Numbered from the stretch's first letter, positions 36,327 through 44,657 are shown. The stretch is 64,000 nt of DNA from Lacrimispora indolis DSM 755 (GCF_000526995.1 NZ_AZUI01000001.1:5312001-5376000), one strand, 5' to 3'. Notes: generated by a model not told the origin, from the letters alone. A program made the numbers and translations.

Positions 36327-37139
36327 TTATCCTTTATAGTCAGACGTTTCAAATGCCTTTAAATAAGCCTTAAGGCCGTCCAAATCCTTCAGTTCTTTAA
36401 ATTCCCTTAAGTTCTTTCCGTCAATATCGTAGACTCCCGGGCAGGAACAGGGCGAAGCTCCCTTAGGCACCCTGACCACCGCTTCCACCAGAAAATGGGG
36501 GATATCCGACTTTTTTAAGCTTCCTGTAAAGGAAGATCCGTGGACAATATTTTCTGTTGTCAGGATGACCTTTTTTGCTGCCCTTGAAAATAAAACATCC
36601 TCAAACAACGGTCCTGTGATCCTGGCGTTTCCTTCTTTATCCGCCTCCTGAACGTGAATCACCGCAACATCCGGCTTTATGGCCCGTACCACGGTAACCG
36701 GCTCCCTTGTAAATGGATCCTCGACCCGCACAAAATAATCATTTGCATCGATCAGATCGCTGATCACAAGTCCCTTTACCGGCATAAAGCCCACCCCATA
36801 GCTGGCAGCCCGCAGGGCAGAGATCACCGTATAGCAGGCATGTTCATTTCCTTTTACAGCTCCGCTCTCAACCGCCCTGCGGTAATGGCCTGCCAGGGAA
36901 TATTCGCTCTCATAGCTGATAAAGCCGGCATCAACGCTGGAAACACAGCCTCCGAAACAGAGAATGTCCACATCCATTGCCCCAGCGGTCTTTACCAGCT
37001 TTAAATCCCTTTTATTCTGCCGGACCAGCTCCCGCACCATTGCCATGGGCGCCCGGTGGAGCACATTGCCTCCAAGACCAAGGATATCCCCGTCATGGAT
37101 CCGGGCTGCCGCCTCCTGCAAAGACATGACTTTGTTCAT
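36327..37139 (-). CDS. CoA-transferase-like subunit A (GctA/IpdA fold)
   Basis: Alpha subunit of a CoA-transferase-like pair, 270 aa. The N-terminus MSLQEAAARIHDGDILGLGG and the later VIHVQEADKEGNARITGP are family blocks. It resembles glutaconate CoA-transferase subunit A and IpdA. The partner subunit B lacks the usual catalytic Glu. Within the microcompartment operon it may act on the acyl-CoA made by the aldehyde dehydrogenase, but the reaction is unknown. Confidence 0.82.
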   Translation of the reverse strand: MNKVMSLQEAAARIHDGDILGLGGNVLHRAPMAMVRELVRQNKRDLKLVKTAGAMDVDILCFGGCVSSVDAGFISYESEYSLAGHYRRAVESGAVKGNEHACYTVISALRAASYGVGFMPVKGLVISDLIDANDYFVRVEDPFTREPVTVVRAIKPDVAVIHVQEADKEGNARITGPLFEDVLFSRAAKKVILTTENIVHGSSFTGSLKKSDIPHFLVEAVVRVPKGASPCSCPGVYDIDGKNLREFKELKDLDGLKAYLKAFETSDYKG

Positions 37140-37170
37140 GGTCTGACCTCACTTTCTATCCTTCACTCCA

Positions 37171-38505
37171 TTACTTTGCCGCATTGCAGGCAATCTGGAT
37201 GGCATCCCACACGCCGGAAAAAGGAGGCGCATAAATAAGATCCGTCATTCCCAGTTCTGCCGTGGTCATTCTGCTATGGATTGCCACCGCAAACACATCC
37301 GCCCGCAAAACAGCTCCTTTTTGCCCGCAAGTCTGTGCACCCAGCAGCCTTTTTGTCCCCTTTTCATAAATCAGCTTTATGGTGATGGGTGTGGGATTTG
37401 GATAATAAGCCGGATGGTCATTGGCCTCAATGACAAGGGTCTTGTAATCCCTTCCAAGGCGTTTGGCATCTGCTTCTCCCATGCCTGTGCGCCCAAGCTC
37501 CAGCCCGCACACCTTGATCGCAGCCGATCCCAGGGCGCCCAGGAACTGCTCGTGACCGCCTGCCAGATTAGCGCCTGCGATCCTTCCGCATTTGTTTGCC
37601 ACCGTACCAAGGGCCAAAAAGCTGTCTTCCTCTAAGACTTCGTTATAGACAAGGATACAGTCTCCTGCCGCATACACATCAGGCAAAGAGGTTCTCATCT
37701 CCCTGTCCACGATCAATGCACCGTTTTTTCCCATGGAGATTCCCGTATCTTTTAAAAATTCCGTACAGGGTCGGACGCCTGCCGCAACGATCACTAAATC
37801 CGCCTCATAAATTCCTCTGTCTGTTTTTACCTGTTTCACATAAAGACCGTCTCCGAAAAACTCTTCTACCTTTTCTCCGGTATTAAGCTCCACTCCGGAC
37901 CTTACCAGCTCTTCCTGAGCCAAGGCGGCCATCTCCTCATCAAAAGGCGCCAGAATTCTGGTTGCCGCTTCCAGGATGCGGACTTTTTTTCCAAGGTTTA
38001 AAAACGCTTCCGCACATTCCACTCCAATATATCCGCCTCCAACGATGACCACGTTCCGGATTTCAGGCAATTTGGCGTATTCCTTTAAAAAGATCCCGTC
38101 TTCCATGGATTTCAGCACATGGACCCCCATAAGCTCCTTGCCGGGAAAAGGGGGAACCACGGACGATGCCCCTGTAGCGATCATCAGTTTGTCGTATGTA
38201 TCCTTAAATTCCTGACCATTTTCAAGATTTTTTACAAGAACCTCTTTTCTTTCTGCATCAACAGACAATACCTGATGGCGGAGAAAGGTATTTATTCCCA
38301 TTTTGGTAAAGGTCTCCCGGGTGCGGGCGATCATTTTGCGGTAGTCATCGTTAAATCCTCCCACGTAATAAGGAAGTCCGCACGCTCCATAAGAAAGAAA
38401 ACCGCCTTTTTCATAGACCGTTACTTTAGTACCCGGGTCCACCCTGCGGATTTTGGAAGCAGCGCTCATGCCCGCCGCAACTCCTCCAATTATAATAATC
38501 TTCAT
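37171..38505 (-). CDS. CoA-disulfide reductase / NADH oxidase-like flavoprotein
   Basis: FAD-dependent pyridine nucleotide-disulfide oxidoreductase, 444 aa. The N-terminal FAD site is IIIGGVAAGMSAASKIRR; the single redox Cys42 lies in SYGACGLPYYVGG, the motif of CoA-disulfide reductases and related NADH oxidases or polysulfide reductases. A second Rossmann motif VIVGGGYIGVECAE binds NAD(P)H and the C-terminal dimer domain follows. In this operon it could keep CoA reduced or oxidise excess NADH. Confidence 0.88.
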   Translation of the reverse strand: MKIIIIGGVAAGMSAASKIRRVDPGTKVTVYEKGGFLSYGACGLPYYVGGFNDDYRKMIARTRETFTKMGINTFLRHQVLSVDAERKEVLVKNLENGQEFKDTYDKLMIATGASSVVPPFPGKELMGVHVLKSMEDGIFLKEYAKLPEIRNVVIVGGGYIGVECAEAFLNLGKKVRILEAATRILAPFDEEMAALAQEELVRSGVELNTGEKVEEFFGDGLYVKQVKTDRGIYEADLVIVAAGVRPCTEFLKDTGISMGKNGALIVDREMRTSLPDVYAAGDCILVYNEVLEEDSFLALGTVANKCGRIAGANLAGGHEQFLGALGSAAIKVCGLELGRTGMGEADAKRLGRDYKTLVIEANDHPAYYPNPTPITIKLIYEKGTKRLLGAQTCGQKGAVLRADVFAVAIHSRMTTAELGMTDLIYAPPFSGVWDAIQIACNAAK

Positions 38506-38518
38506 GTTTTCTCCCTGA

Positions 38519-39637
38519 TCATATCATAGAGTCAATTGCCTGACCGGCCTCTCTCATAGCTTCTTGTGCCGTCTTTTTTCCGGTAAATGCCTCAAAGATT
38601 TTTTCATAAAAAACACCGTTTTTCTCCCCTGCCTTTGATAAACGGGGGAGAGGCTTTGCAAGCTCCATCATCTTTTGCTGCACCGGAAACCAGGGGCACT
38701 CCCCGGCTCCTTCCAGATAACTCCCCCTTCTTACGGGAGCTCCGCTCTTTTTTCCCACCTTTCCATCCACTTCTGGGGACCGGAGGTACTTAAGAAATTC
38801 CTCTGCAGCTTTCTTTTTCCCTGAGCTTAAGCAGATCCCAAAAGACCAGGTCACGTTCCAGGCCGTAGAAAAGGTACAAAATCCCAGATCCCACGGTTCC
38901 AGACAGCCTTTCTTAAAAACTTCCCCCATCTGACCGCTCCAGGTGACAGCCATTGCCGCTCTTTTCTCCCGGATAGCCAACGCAATTTCCCCGTTTCCGA
39001 AGGCTTCCGTGCCGTCAACTGCACAAGTTTTCAATTCCACATAAGACTGAAGCCCTTTTACCGTTTCTTCCTTCCCGCAGGCCGCTGTTCCATGAAGATC
39101 ATAAGCATCTCCTCCATACATGCGGAGAAAGGGAAGTGCATCGGTAAAGATTTCAGACTGATCAGCTTTCATTGCCACTGCCTGCTTCCCGCAGGCCTCC
39201 TTGTAAGCCTTTGCCGTCTCTATGTATTCCTGGGGTGTTATGACATTTTCAAGTTCCTTTCCCAAGACCTGGTGAAGCAAGCTCTTGCGGTAAAGAATCA
39301 TATGGCCGTCACAAAAGGAGGGAGACAAGTATGCCTTTCCCTTGTACCTCATTTCCTCTGCAATGACAGGAAGTATGTCTTCCTCCTCAAAATCAAGCTC
39401 AGAAAGATATCCCTTTTCTACAAAATCGCGAAGCCATAAATGGCCCGCAACCATGACAATGTCATAATCTGCTTCCCCTGCAAATGCCTTCATCATCATG
39501 GGATAGTAATCCGCCCAGGGAACGATATGGAAATCTACTCTTCCTCCATACCCCTTTAATATTCCCAGTTCTTCATCCAGATAGCCTTCTACTGCCGGAT
39601 CTGCCACTGCCAAAACCTTAAGCGTTTCCTGTTCCAT
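38519..39637 (-). CDS. Solute-binding-protein-fold protein without signal peptide
   Basis: Looks like a type-1 extracellular solute-binding protein (sugar type): DYDIVMVAGHLWLRDFVEKG near the hinge, RYKGKAYLSPSFCDGHMILY, and a C-terminal SGAPVRR. The 372-aa protein has no signal peptide or lipobox: the first residues MEQETLKVLAVADP already match the start of the mature domain, so it should stay in the cytoplasm. No ABC partner is adjacent. It lies between BMC-P and the flavoprotein in the microcompartment operon, so it may bind a substrate or intermediate inside the cell, or be repurposed otherwise. Confidence 0.75.
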   Translation of the reverse strand: MEQETLKVLAVADPAVEGYLDEELGILKGYGGRVDFHIVPWADYYPMMMKAFAGEADYDIVMVAGHLWLRDFVEKGYLSELDFEEEDILPVIAEEMRYKGKAYLSPSFCDGHMILYRKSLLHQVLGKELENVITPQEYIETAKAYKEACGKQAVAMKADQSEIFTDALPFLRMYGGDAYDLHGTAACGKEETVKGLQSYVELKTCAVDGTEAFGNGEIALAIREKRAAMAVTWSGQMGEVFKKGCLEPWDLGFCTFSTAWNVTWSFGICLSSGKKKAAEEFLKYLRSPEVDGKVGKKSGAPVRRGSYLEGAGECPWFPVQQKMMELAKPLPRLSKAGEKNGVFYEKIFEAFTGKKTAQEAMREAGQAIDSMI

Positions 39638-39655
39638 AAGCGTTCCCTCTCCTTC

Positions 39656-39916
39656 TCACTTCCCCGGCTGAGGCGGCGCATCCACGATGCCCACAATGTA
39701 GGCATCTACCGGCGCCGAACGGTCCAGCGCATATTGGGTGGTATCATCGGTGGTTACCAGTACCAGTTCCCCAATTCCTGCACCTATGGTATCGGCAGCC
39801 ACAAAAATATCCTTCTTATCTCCATAGTAAGGCTCTACCAAAAGAAGCTTGAACCCAACCAGGCTTTTGCATTTTCTCGTGGAAACCACTGTTCCCATTA
39901 TTGTTCCTAATATCAC
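39656..39916 (-). CDS. BMC-P pentameric shell vertex protein (EutN/CcmL family)
   Basis: 86-aa vertex protein that caps the corners of a bacterial microcompartment. The start MILGTIMGTVVSTRK and the later DTIGAGIGELVLVT and PVDAYIVGIVD are typical of EutN/CcmL. The start is GTG, overlapping the PduL stop by 4 nt (GTGA). It is the only BMC-P in the locus. Confidence 0.95.
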   Translation of the reverse strand: MILGTIMGTVVSTRKCKSLVGFKLLLVEPYYGDKKDIFVAADTIGAGIGELVLVTTDDTTQYALDRSAPVDAYIVGIVDAPPQPGK

Positions 39917-40569
39917 CTAGCCTCTTCCTTTCTAATGGTCACCCACTGTCCCTGTTTCAGCTGGAATGCATTGGCGTCATCTGTATCCACATGGAAATCC
40001 AGCTTACTGTCACGGGTGACACGGATCAGCACCTGACCCAGTTCACCGCCTTTTGGTCCATTGACCACAACGCTTACCCGATCCTGATCCAATACCCCGA
40101 ACCACCGGGCATCTTCCGGCGTCATGTGGATATGGCGGTCCGCAATGATGACTCCCTCTGTCAGAAGCACCTCTCCTTTTGGCCCTTTTAACAGTATTCC
40201 GGGAGTTCCCTTTAAGTCTCCTGACGATCTTACGGCTGGCTGTATTCCCAGAACTCTGCAGTCACTGGAAGCCACTTCCACCTGGCTCTGCTTTCTCTCC
40301 GGCCCAAGAATCCTCACCTTAGGAAGGGTTCCCGCCGGGCCGCAGACAGCCACCTGTTCTTCACAGGCGAACTGGCCCGGCTGGCTTAAAGCCTTACTGG
40401 GAGTCAGCCGGTAACCGGTTCCAAAAAGCATTTCCACATGTTCTCTGGACAAATGCACATGCCTTGCCGAGATTCCTACAGGAACCTGAAAGGGCCGTGT
40501 ACTCAGTCTCTTCCAGTTTTCCAGGACCAGTGAGGTTACCTTTTGAATCAGTTCTTCCCTGTTTTCCAT
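39913..40569 (-). CDS. pduL: PduL-type phosphotransacylase
   Basis: Microcompartment phosphate acyltransferase that turns acyl-CoA into acyl-phosphate, recycling CoA inside the shell. The 218-aa protein has two zinc-binding beta-barrel halves: VPVGISARHVHLSREHVE and ADRHIHMTPEDARWFGV carry the histidines. The N-terminal 20-residue amphipathic helix (about residues 1-22, MENREELIQKVTSLVLENW) resembles PduL encapsulation peptides. The ATG has GGAGG six bases upstream. Confidence 0.95.
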   Translation of the reverse strand: MENREELIQKVTSLVLENWKRLSTRPFQVPVGISARHVHLSREHVEMLFGTGYRLTPSKALSQPGQFACEEQVAVCGPAGTLPKVRILGPERKQSQVEVASSDCRVLGIQPAVRSSGDLKGTPGILLKGPKGEVLLTEGVIIADRHIHMTPEDARWFGVLDQDRVSVVVNGPKGGELGQVLIRVTRDSKLDFHVDTDDANAFQLKQGQWVTIRKEEAR

Positions 40570-40605
40570 TGTAAGCCTCCGCCCTCAGTCAATTTCCTGT
40601 TCTTC

Positions 40606-40905
40606 CTATTTAAGAAACGGAAGGATTCCGCCTATGGAATTATGGGGTCTTGGAATCACATGAACCGCTACTACCTCTCCCACTCTGGAGGCTGCTTCCT
40701 CTCCTGCTTCCACTGCCGCCTTGACGGCTCCCACATCTCCCTGGACCATGACGGATACCAGTCCTGAGCCTATCTTCTCGGTCCCTACCATTTCAACATC
40801 CGCTGCCTTCAACATGGCGTCTGCCGCCTCGATGGAGGCCGTAAGTCCCCTTGTCTCGATCATTCCCAATGCTAACATTCCCTTTTTTACTGCCGCCTCT
40901 GCCAT
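40606..40905 (-). CDS. BMC-H shell hexamer protein
   Basis: 99-aa hexamer-forming shell protein of the PduA/EutM type. It has [19 protein letters not shown] and [18 protein letters not shown], the usual core; the pore loop region reads KIGSG. It is very similar to the BMC-H at 41311-41592, differing mainly at both ends and at a few core positions, so the two arose by duplication. The start directly follows the TAA of the preceding gene. Confidence 0.95.
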   Translation of the reverse strand: MAEAAVKKGMLALGMIETRGLTASIEAADAMLKAADVEMVGTEKIGSGLVSVMVQGDVGAVKAAVEAGEEAASRVGEVVAVHVIPRPHNSIGGILPFLK

Positions 40906-41265
40906 TTAATTTTCCTCCTTATTCCTGCGTTGTTCTTCCTCTGCTTCTGCAGAATCCTTTTCGCTCTCATGCCTGTCTATCATATTTAAAAGTTTCAACA
41001 CTTCCGGATGAGGGTTTTCGATGGAAACGGACACCTTCACATTCTCGTCTCCCACCATCCTCCCGGCCTCTCTGGCCGCTTCCACGGCGGCACGGACCGC
41101 GGAGGTCTCACCCGCCAATACCGTGTGGCACATCCTGCCTCCCAGCTTCTTGTGGCAGCTTACGATCTCCACTTCAGCCGCCTTTAAAGCCTGGTCCACC
41201 ACCACAACGGTATTTGCATAATAATTAACTTCTAAAACCCCTATGGCGTTTCGGTTCGTTTTCAT
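40906..41265 (-). CDS. Divergent BMC-H shell protein with acidic tail
   Basis: 119-aa BMC-domain protein: IGVLEVNYYANTVVVVDQAL at the start, ETSAVRAAVEAAREAGR later. The pore region KKLGGRMCH differs from the usual KIGSG, with two Cys near it. A charged Glu/Lys tail (about residues 95-119) follows the BMC fold. I chose ATG 41265, five to six bases after AAGGTGG; a GTG nine bases further up is less well placed. It might change shell permeability. Confidence 0.85.
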   Translation of the reverse strand: MKTNRNAIGVLEVNYYANTVVVVDQALKAAEVEIVSCHKKLGGRMCHTVLAGETSAVRAAVEAAREAGRMVGDENVKVSVSIENPHPEVLKLLNMIDRHESEKDSAEAEEEQRRNKEEN

Positions 41266-41310
41266 GACGCCCACCTTTGCTGATGCCTGTTATTAGAAAG
41301 CTGCTTCCCT

Positions 41311-41592
41311 TTACCCTTTGACTTTCGGCAAAATCTTGGCAATGTCCTGGTGGGGCCTTGGGATCACATGGACTGCCACCAGCTCACCCACTCTGGAAGC
41401 CGCCTCACTGCCTGCCTCGGTGGCCGCTTTCACCGCGCCTACCTCTCCGGTTACAATAACGGTTACAAGGCCGGAGCCGATCTTCTCGGTCCCCACAAGC
41501 TCAACGTCCGCTGCCTTTAACATTGCATCTGCCGCTTCGATGGATGCGGTCAACCCCCTTGTTTCAATTAATCCAATTGATGTAGATGCCAT
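41311..41592 (-). CDS. BMC-H shell hexamer protein
   Basis: 93-aa hexameric shell protein of the PduA/EutM type with [19 protein letters not shown] and pore loop KIGSG. Close paralogue of the product of 40606-40905. An AGGAGG site lies eight bases before the ATG. It probably forms the bulk of the facets. Confidence 0.95.
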   Translation of the reverse strand: MASTSIGLIETRGLTASIEAADAMLKAADVELVGTEKIGSGLVTVIVTGEVGAVKAATEAGSEAASRVGELVAVHVIPRPHQDIAKILPKVKG

Positions 41593-41597
41593 TTTTG

Positions 41598-41936
41598 CTA
41601 CCTCCTGAAATTTTCAATATTTTCTTCCACAAGATCTACCTTTGTGATATGAGACAATGCCCTTGTTCCTTCATATGGTTTTTCGATCATCTCTACCAGG
41701 ACCTCTTCCGGCCTGTTGATCTTAAGAGCCGCCCTTTTTGCCACTTCGCAGGCTTCTTTTACATCGTCAATCCCGCCTTCAAACTTCACCTGGGCCGTAA
41801 GGGGAATGAATGCAGTTGCATCCTTGGGATTAATGGTATCAATACCGATGATCCTCACATTCGCCGCCTTACATGCCTTATCCATGGCATAGAGAACAGC
41901 CCCATATCCTGCACATTCCAAAAAGCCGATGGCCAT
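41598..41936 (-). CDS. BMC-H-like shell protein
   Basis: 112-aa BMC-domain protein ([20 protein letters not shown]...IIGIDTINP). The frame is open up to 42047 inside the aldehyde dehydrogenase gene, but ATG 41936 has GGGGAAGG at a good distance, starts the BMC fold and lies 16 nt after the dehydrogenase stop. It has a longer C-terminus than the PduA-type proteins and an Asp/Asn-rich loop in place of KIGSG, so its pore may differ. Confidence 0.88.
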   Translation of the reverse strand: MAIGFLECAGYGAVLYAMDKACKAANVRIIGIDTINPKDATAFIPLTAQVKFEGGIDDVKEACEVAKRAALKINRPEEVLVEMIEKPYEGTRALSHITKVDLVEENIENFRR

Positions 41937-41952
41937 ATGTACCTTCCCCTCT

Positions 41953-43374
41953 CTAGATGATCCGCAAGCCACCCTCTGCCAGCATGCATCTGCGTCTTCT
42001 TGTAAAGCTTCTTGCACAGGTAAGCCCTTCTCCGGTAGGACCTGCAATGGTCATGGTCGTATGACCCTCTCCGCCGATCCCCACTCCTTTTAAGGTCGAA
42101 CCATTCTTCGTAAAAATGGTGGTCTCGATTATTTTTCCGAATTTCGTCATGTTCTCAACATTCCTGGAAAACATGGAAGCAGTATGGCGGTTTCCTGACT
42201 CCGCTGCTAACGCACTCTCCACACATTCCTCAAAGGTCCTTAAACGCACAATGGGAAGGATGGGCATTAACTGCTCTACCATGACAAATGGATGGCTCCT
42301 GTCTGTCTCACAGATCAGAAGGCGGACATCCTTATGGCCGGAAACCCCTATTGCCTCCAAAAACTGGCCCGCATCCTTTCCCACCCATTTTTTATTCACT
42401 TCATAGCTGCCGTTTTTTTCAACCATGGCAAACTTAAGGATCTCGCTTAATTCCAGGGAACTAAGCAAGTACGCGCCTTCCTTTATAAGCTTGTTCACCA
42501 GCTCATCAGCAGCCCGTTCCATGACAAAGACTTCCTTCTCCGCCAGGCACAGGATATTGTTGTCAAAGGAAGCTCCCCGGTAAATCTCTCTTGCCGCCAG
42601 GCTGACATCTGCCGTATCGTCCACAATGACCGGCGGGTTTCCCGCACCCGCTCCAATGGTCTTCTTTCCGGAACGCAGCAGGGCATTTACCATGGGCATT
42701 CCTCCTGTACCCACCATGAGCCGGATCCTGGGATCAGACGTCAATTTGCTTACCGCTTCCATGTCAGGCTCTTTCTGCATGGTGATGAGGCTTGCCGGGC
42801 CTCCGTTTTCCACAATGGCCTGATGAAGAATCTTTAAGCAATGGGCGCAGCACCTTTTCGCACCCGGATGGACATTAAATACAACAGAATTCCCTCCTGC
42901 TATCATGCTGATGGTGTTATTGATGATGGTCTCCGTAGGATTGGTGGAGGGCGTGATGGCTCCGATTACCCCAAAAGGAGCATATTCCTCGATCATCAGC
43001 CCTCCGTCACCGGAAATGGCCTCCGTAGTCAGGCACTCCACGCCAGGAGTCTTTTCAATAACAGCCATATGCTTCTGGATCTTGTCTTCAAACCGCCCCA
43101 TGCCGGTTTCTTCCCAAACCATCTTAGCCAGGGATTCTGCATGGCTTTTTGCCGTCACCCGGATGGCCTCAATGATCCTGCGTCTGTCTTCTACCCGGTA
43201 ATGCTCTACCCACTCCCGTTGGGCTGCGTATGCCGCTTCAATGGCATCCTCCACCCGTTCAAATACCCCGTCTTCACTCCGGGAGGGGGTATAAGAAGGC
43301 TTTATGCCCCTGCTTTCTATTCCTGCAAGCACTTCCCTTACAATCAGTTCTATCTCTTTTGCCCCAATTTCCAT
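41953..43374 (-). CDS. CoA-acylating aldehyde dehydrogenase (PduP/EutE type)
   Basis: Converts a short aldehyde, CoA and NAD+ to acyl-CoA and NADH. The 473-aa protein carries the catalytic Cys276 in NNILCLAEKE and the cofactor-binding GAGNPPVIVDDTAD. Its N-terminal ~20 residues form an amphipathic helix (MEIGAKEIELIVREVL) joined by a Pro/Ser linker, like PduP encapsulation peptides. The C-terminus RRRRCMLAEGGLRII is usual for microcompartment enzymes. Placed directly after the aldolase, it would take the aldehyde the aldolase releases. Confidence 0.95.
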   Translation of the reverse strand: MEIGAKEIELIVREVLAGIESRGIKPSYTPSRSEDGVFERVEDAIEAAYAAQREWVEHYRVEDRRRIIEAIRVTAKSHAESLAKMVWEETGMGRFEDKIQKHMAVIEKTPGVECLTTEAISGDGGLMIEEYAPFGVIGAITPSTNPTETIINNTISMIAGGNSVVFNVHPGAKRCCAHCLKILHQAIVENGGPASLITMQKEPDMEAVSKLTSDPRIRLMVGTGGMPMVNALLRSGKKTIGAGAGNPPVIVDDTADVSLAAREIYRGASFDNNILCLAEKEVFVMERAADELVNKLIKEGAYLLSSLELSEILKFAMVEKNGSYEVNKKWVGKDAGQFLEAIGVSGHKDVRLLICETDRSHPFVMVEQLMPILPIVRLRTFEECVESALAAESGNRHTASMFSRNVENMTKFGKIIETTIFTKNGSTLKGVGIGGEGHTTMTIAGPTGEGLTCARSFTRRRRCMLAEGGLRII

Positions 43375-43384
43375 GATCTGCCTC

Positions 43385-44344
43385 CTAGTTTAGCTGCTCT
43401 ATCACTCTTCTCACCACTTCGGCTATGATTTCCTCCTTTGCCTTGCCTAAGATCTCCGCCTCCACAGGCTTTTGTTCCTCTGAGGCCATAATCTGCCGTG
43501 TCACACCGGTACAGCCGCAGCCTGATGGAGCCAGATTCTCTCCCGGCCTTACAATGGAAGTCACCCCTTTTAATACAGGCTCAGTCCCTGTCCGCTCTGC
43601 CTGACGGACATTTGCAGCTGAAACCACATCCTGCATATTGGTTTCCTCCAGGCTGCAGGGAGGAATTCCGCCTGCTGTGATGCCAAGCTTATGCCGGATA
43701 TCCAAAAGCTTATTTACCTGGTCACAGGAAAGAAGATTCTGGCGCCCGATGATGTTGCCCGTATACATCAATATAGTCGCATAATATTCAATGGATTCCA
43801 ACCTGTAAAATGCCTGGTAAATATCTTTCCCCCAGGTCAGTGCTCCATGGTTTGCAAGAAGCACGCCATTGTGGGTGTTCACAAAGGGGGCAATGGAATC
43901 CGGAACTTCATCCGTGCCAGGCGTCGCGTATTTTGCAACCGGTATGGATCCAAGCCCCAGCACCGCTTCCGTAAGGACCGCGGCATCCAGGCTGATCCCT
44001 GCAATGGCGAAGCTGGTGGCAACTAAGGGGTGGGCGTGGGTGACTGCCTGCACATCCGGGTTTTCCTTATAAACCCGCAAATGCATTTTTACTTCTGAGG
44101 AGGGTTTCCATCTTCCCATCAGCACTTTTCCGTTTAAATCCATTTTCACCAGCATATCCTGGGTCATAAATCCCTTTGATACCCCGGTGGGCGTCGTCCA
44201 GATGGTGTTCGGCCCTACCTTACAGCTGATGTTTCCATCATTTGAGGCTACAAAGCCTTTGTCGTACATACGTCTGCCGATGTCCAAAATTGCCTTTTTG
44301 GCCTCAAAATCAGACATGTACTTTACGCCTTGAACTGTCATCAT
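43385..44344 (-). CDS. Class II (FucA/DrdA-type) aldolase with C-terminal targeting-like helix
   Basis: Zinc-dependent aldolase of the fuculose-1-phosphate/5-deoxyribulose-1-phosphate type, making DHAP and an aldehyde. Zinc ligands His103, His105 (HAHP) and His166 (NHGALTWG), and the catalytic Glu84 (PSSE), are present. The fold ends near residue 225; a ~95-residue extension follows with a Gly/Cys-rich motif (SGCGC) and a final amphipathic helix (about 300-319, KEEIIAEVVRRVIEQL) like an encapsulation peptide. I chose ATG 44344 with GGAGG seven bases upstream; a TTG 21 bases earlier is unlikely. First gene of the operon. Confidence 0.9.
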   Translation of the reverse strand: MMTVQGVKYMSDFEAKKAILDIGRRMYDKGFVASNDGNISCKVGPNTIWTTPTGVSKGFMTQDMLVKMDLNGKVLMGRWKPSSEVKMHLRVYKENPDVQAVTHAHPLVATSFAIAGISLDAAVLTEAVLGLGSIPVAKYATPGTDEVPDSIAPFVNTHNGVLLANHGALTWGKDIYQAFYRLESIEYYATILMYTGNIIGRQNLLSCDQVNKLLDIRHKLGITAGGIPPCSLEETNMQDVVSAANVRQAERTGTEPVLKGVTSIVRPGENLAPSGCGCTGVTRQIMASEEQKPVEAEILGKAKEEIIAEVVRRVIEQLN

Positions 44345-44399
44345 ATCTTTACCTCCAAAGTCCAAACAACTACATGTTCTTTCTGTCCGAACCTTCCTC

Positions 44400-44440
44400 T
44401 TTTATACTGTATTTGTACCATTTTTATGTCTGTTTGTCAA
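44400..44440 (-). promoter_or_regulatory. Promoter of the microcompartment operon with operator-like motif
   Basis: Minus strand -35 TTGACA (44440-44435), 17-bp spacer, -10 TACAAA (44417-44412). The copy AAATACAGTATAAAAG overlaps the -10 and likely start, and resembles motifs in the transporter promoter at 51937-52017. Repression by the DeoR protein at 44738 is inferred. Confidence 0.6.
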
Positions 44441-44520
44441 TATTTCATGTTGTTTTATTTTTGATTTTACTGTTTTATCTTTATTTCATCCTTTTCTTCT
44501 TTACATTTATTTAAAATAAT

Positions 44521-44578
44521 TATACAATATACTTATATACCACCTGATTTCTATGGTTTTATATTGTATTTTATTTGT
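44521..44578. promoter_or_regulatory. ATACAATAT-type repeats between the aldolase and DeoR genes
   Basis: TATACAATATACTTATATAC (44521-44540) and GTTTTATATTGTATT (44556-44570, reads AATACAATATAAAAC on the minus strand). The second is repeated exactly at 51996-52010 in front of the transporter operon, there too followed by ATTTGT. These are candidate operators for the DeoR-family regulator. Confidence 0.5.
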
Positions 44579-44607
44579 CAAGCGGATTTAACAATGACCA
44601 AGAGGCA
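44577..44607 (+). repeat. Dispersed repeat, copy 1
   Basis: GTCAAGCGGAT followed by AATGACC and GAGGCA. A second copy with the same order and spacing (one base longer) lies at 52212-52243; a shorter match, TCAAGCGGAT, lies at 46729-46738. Confidence 0.5.
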
Positions 44608-44657
44608 GATCCTCCGCTTCCACACTTCCTCACAGCGCGCCCCGCTTCACCGGGCAT

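Noticed and set aside
41937..42047. Longer start for the BMC-H gene at 41598
   Set aside because: It would lie inside the aldehyde dehydrogenase gene and add 37 residues foreign to the BMC fold; the ATG at 41936 has a proper binding site.
32673..44344. Fucose/rhamnose-propanediol microcompartment (GRM5-like)
   Set aside because: No glycyl-radical diol dehydratase, activase or B12-dependent dehydratase is present in the locus, and the linked genes are mtnK and mtnA rather than fucose or rhamnose isomerase and kinase. The missing genes could lie elsewhere, so this is a weak exclusion.
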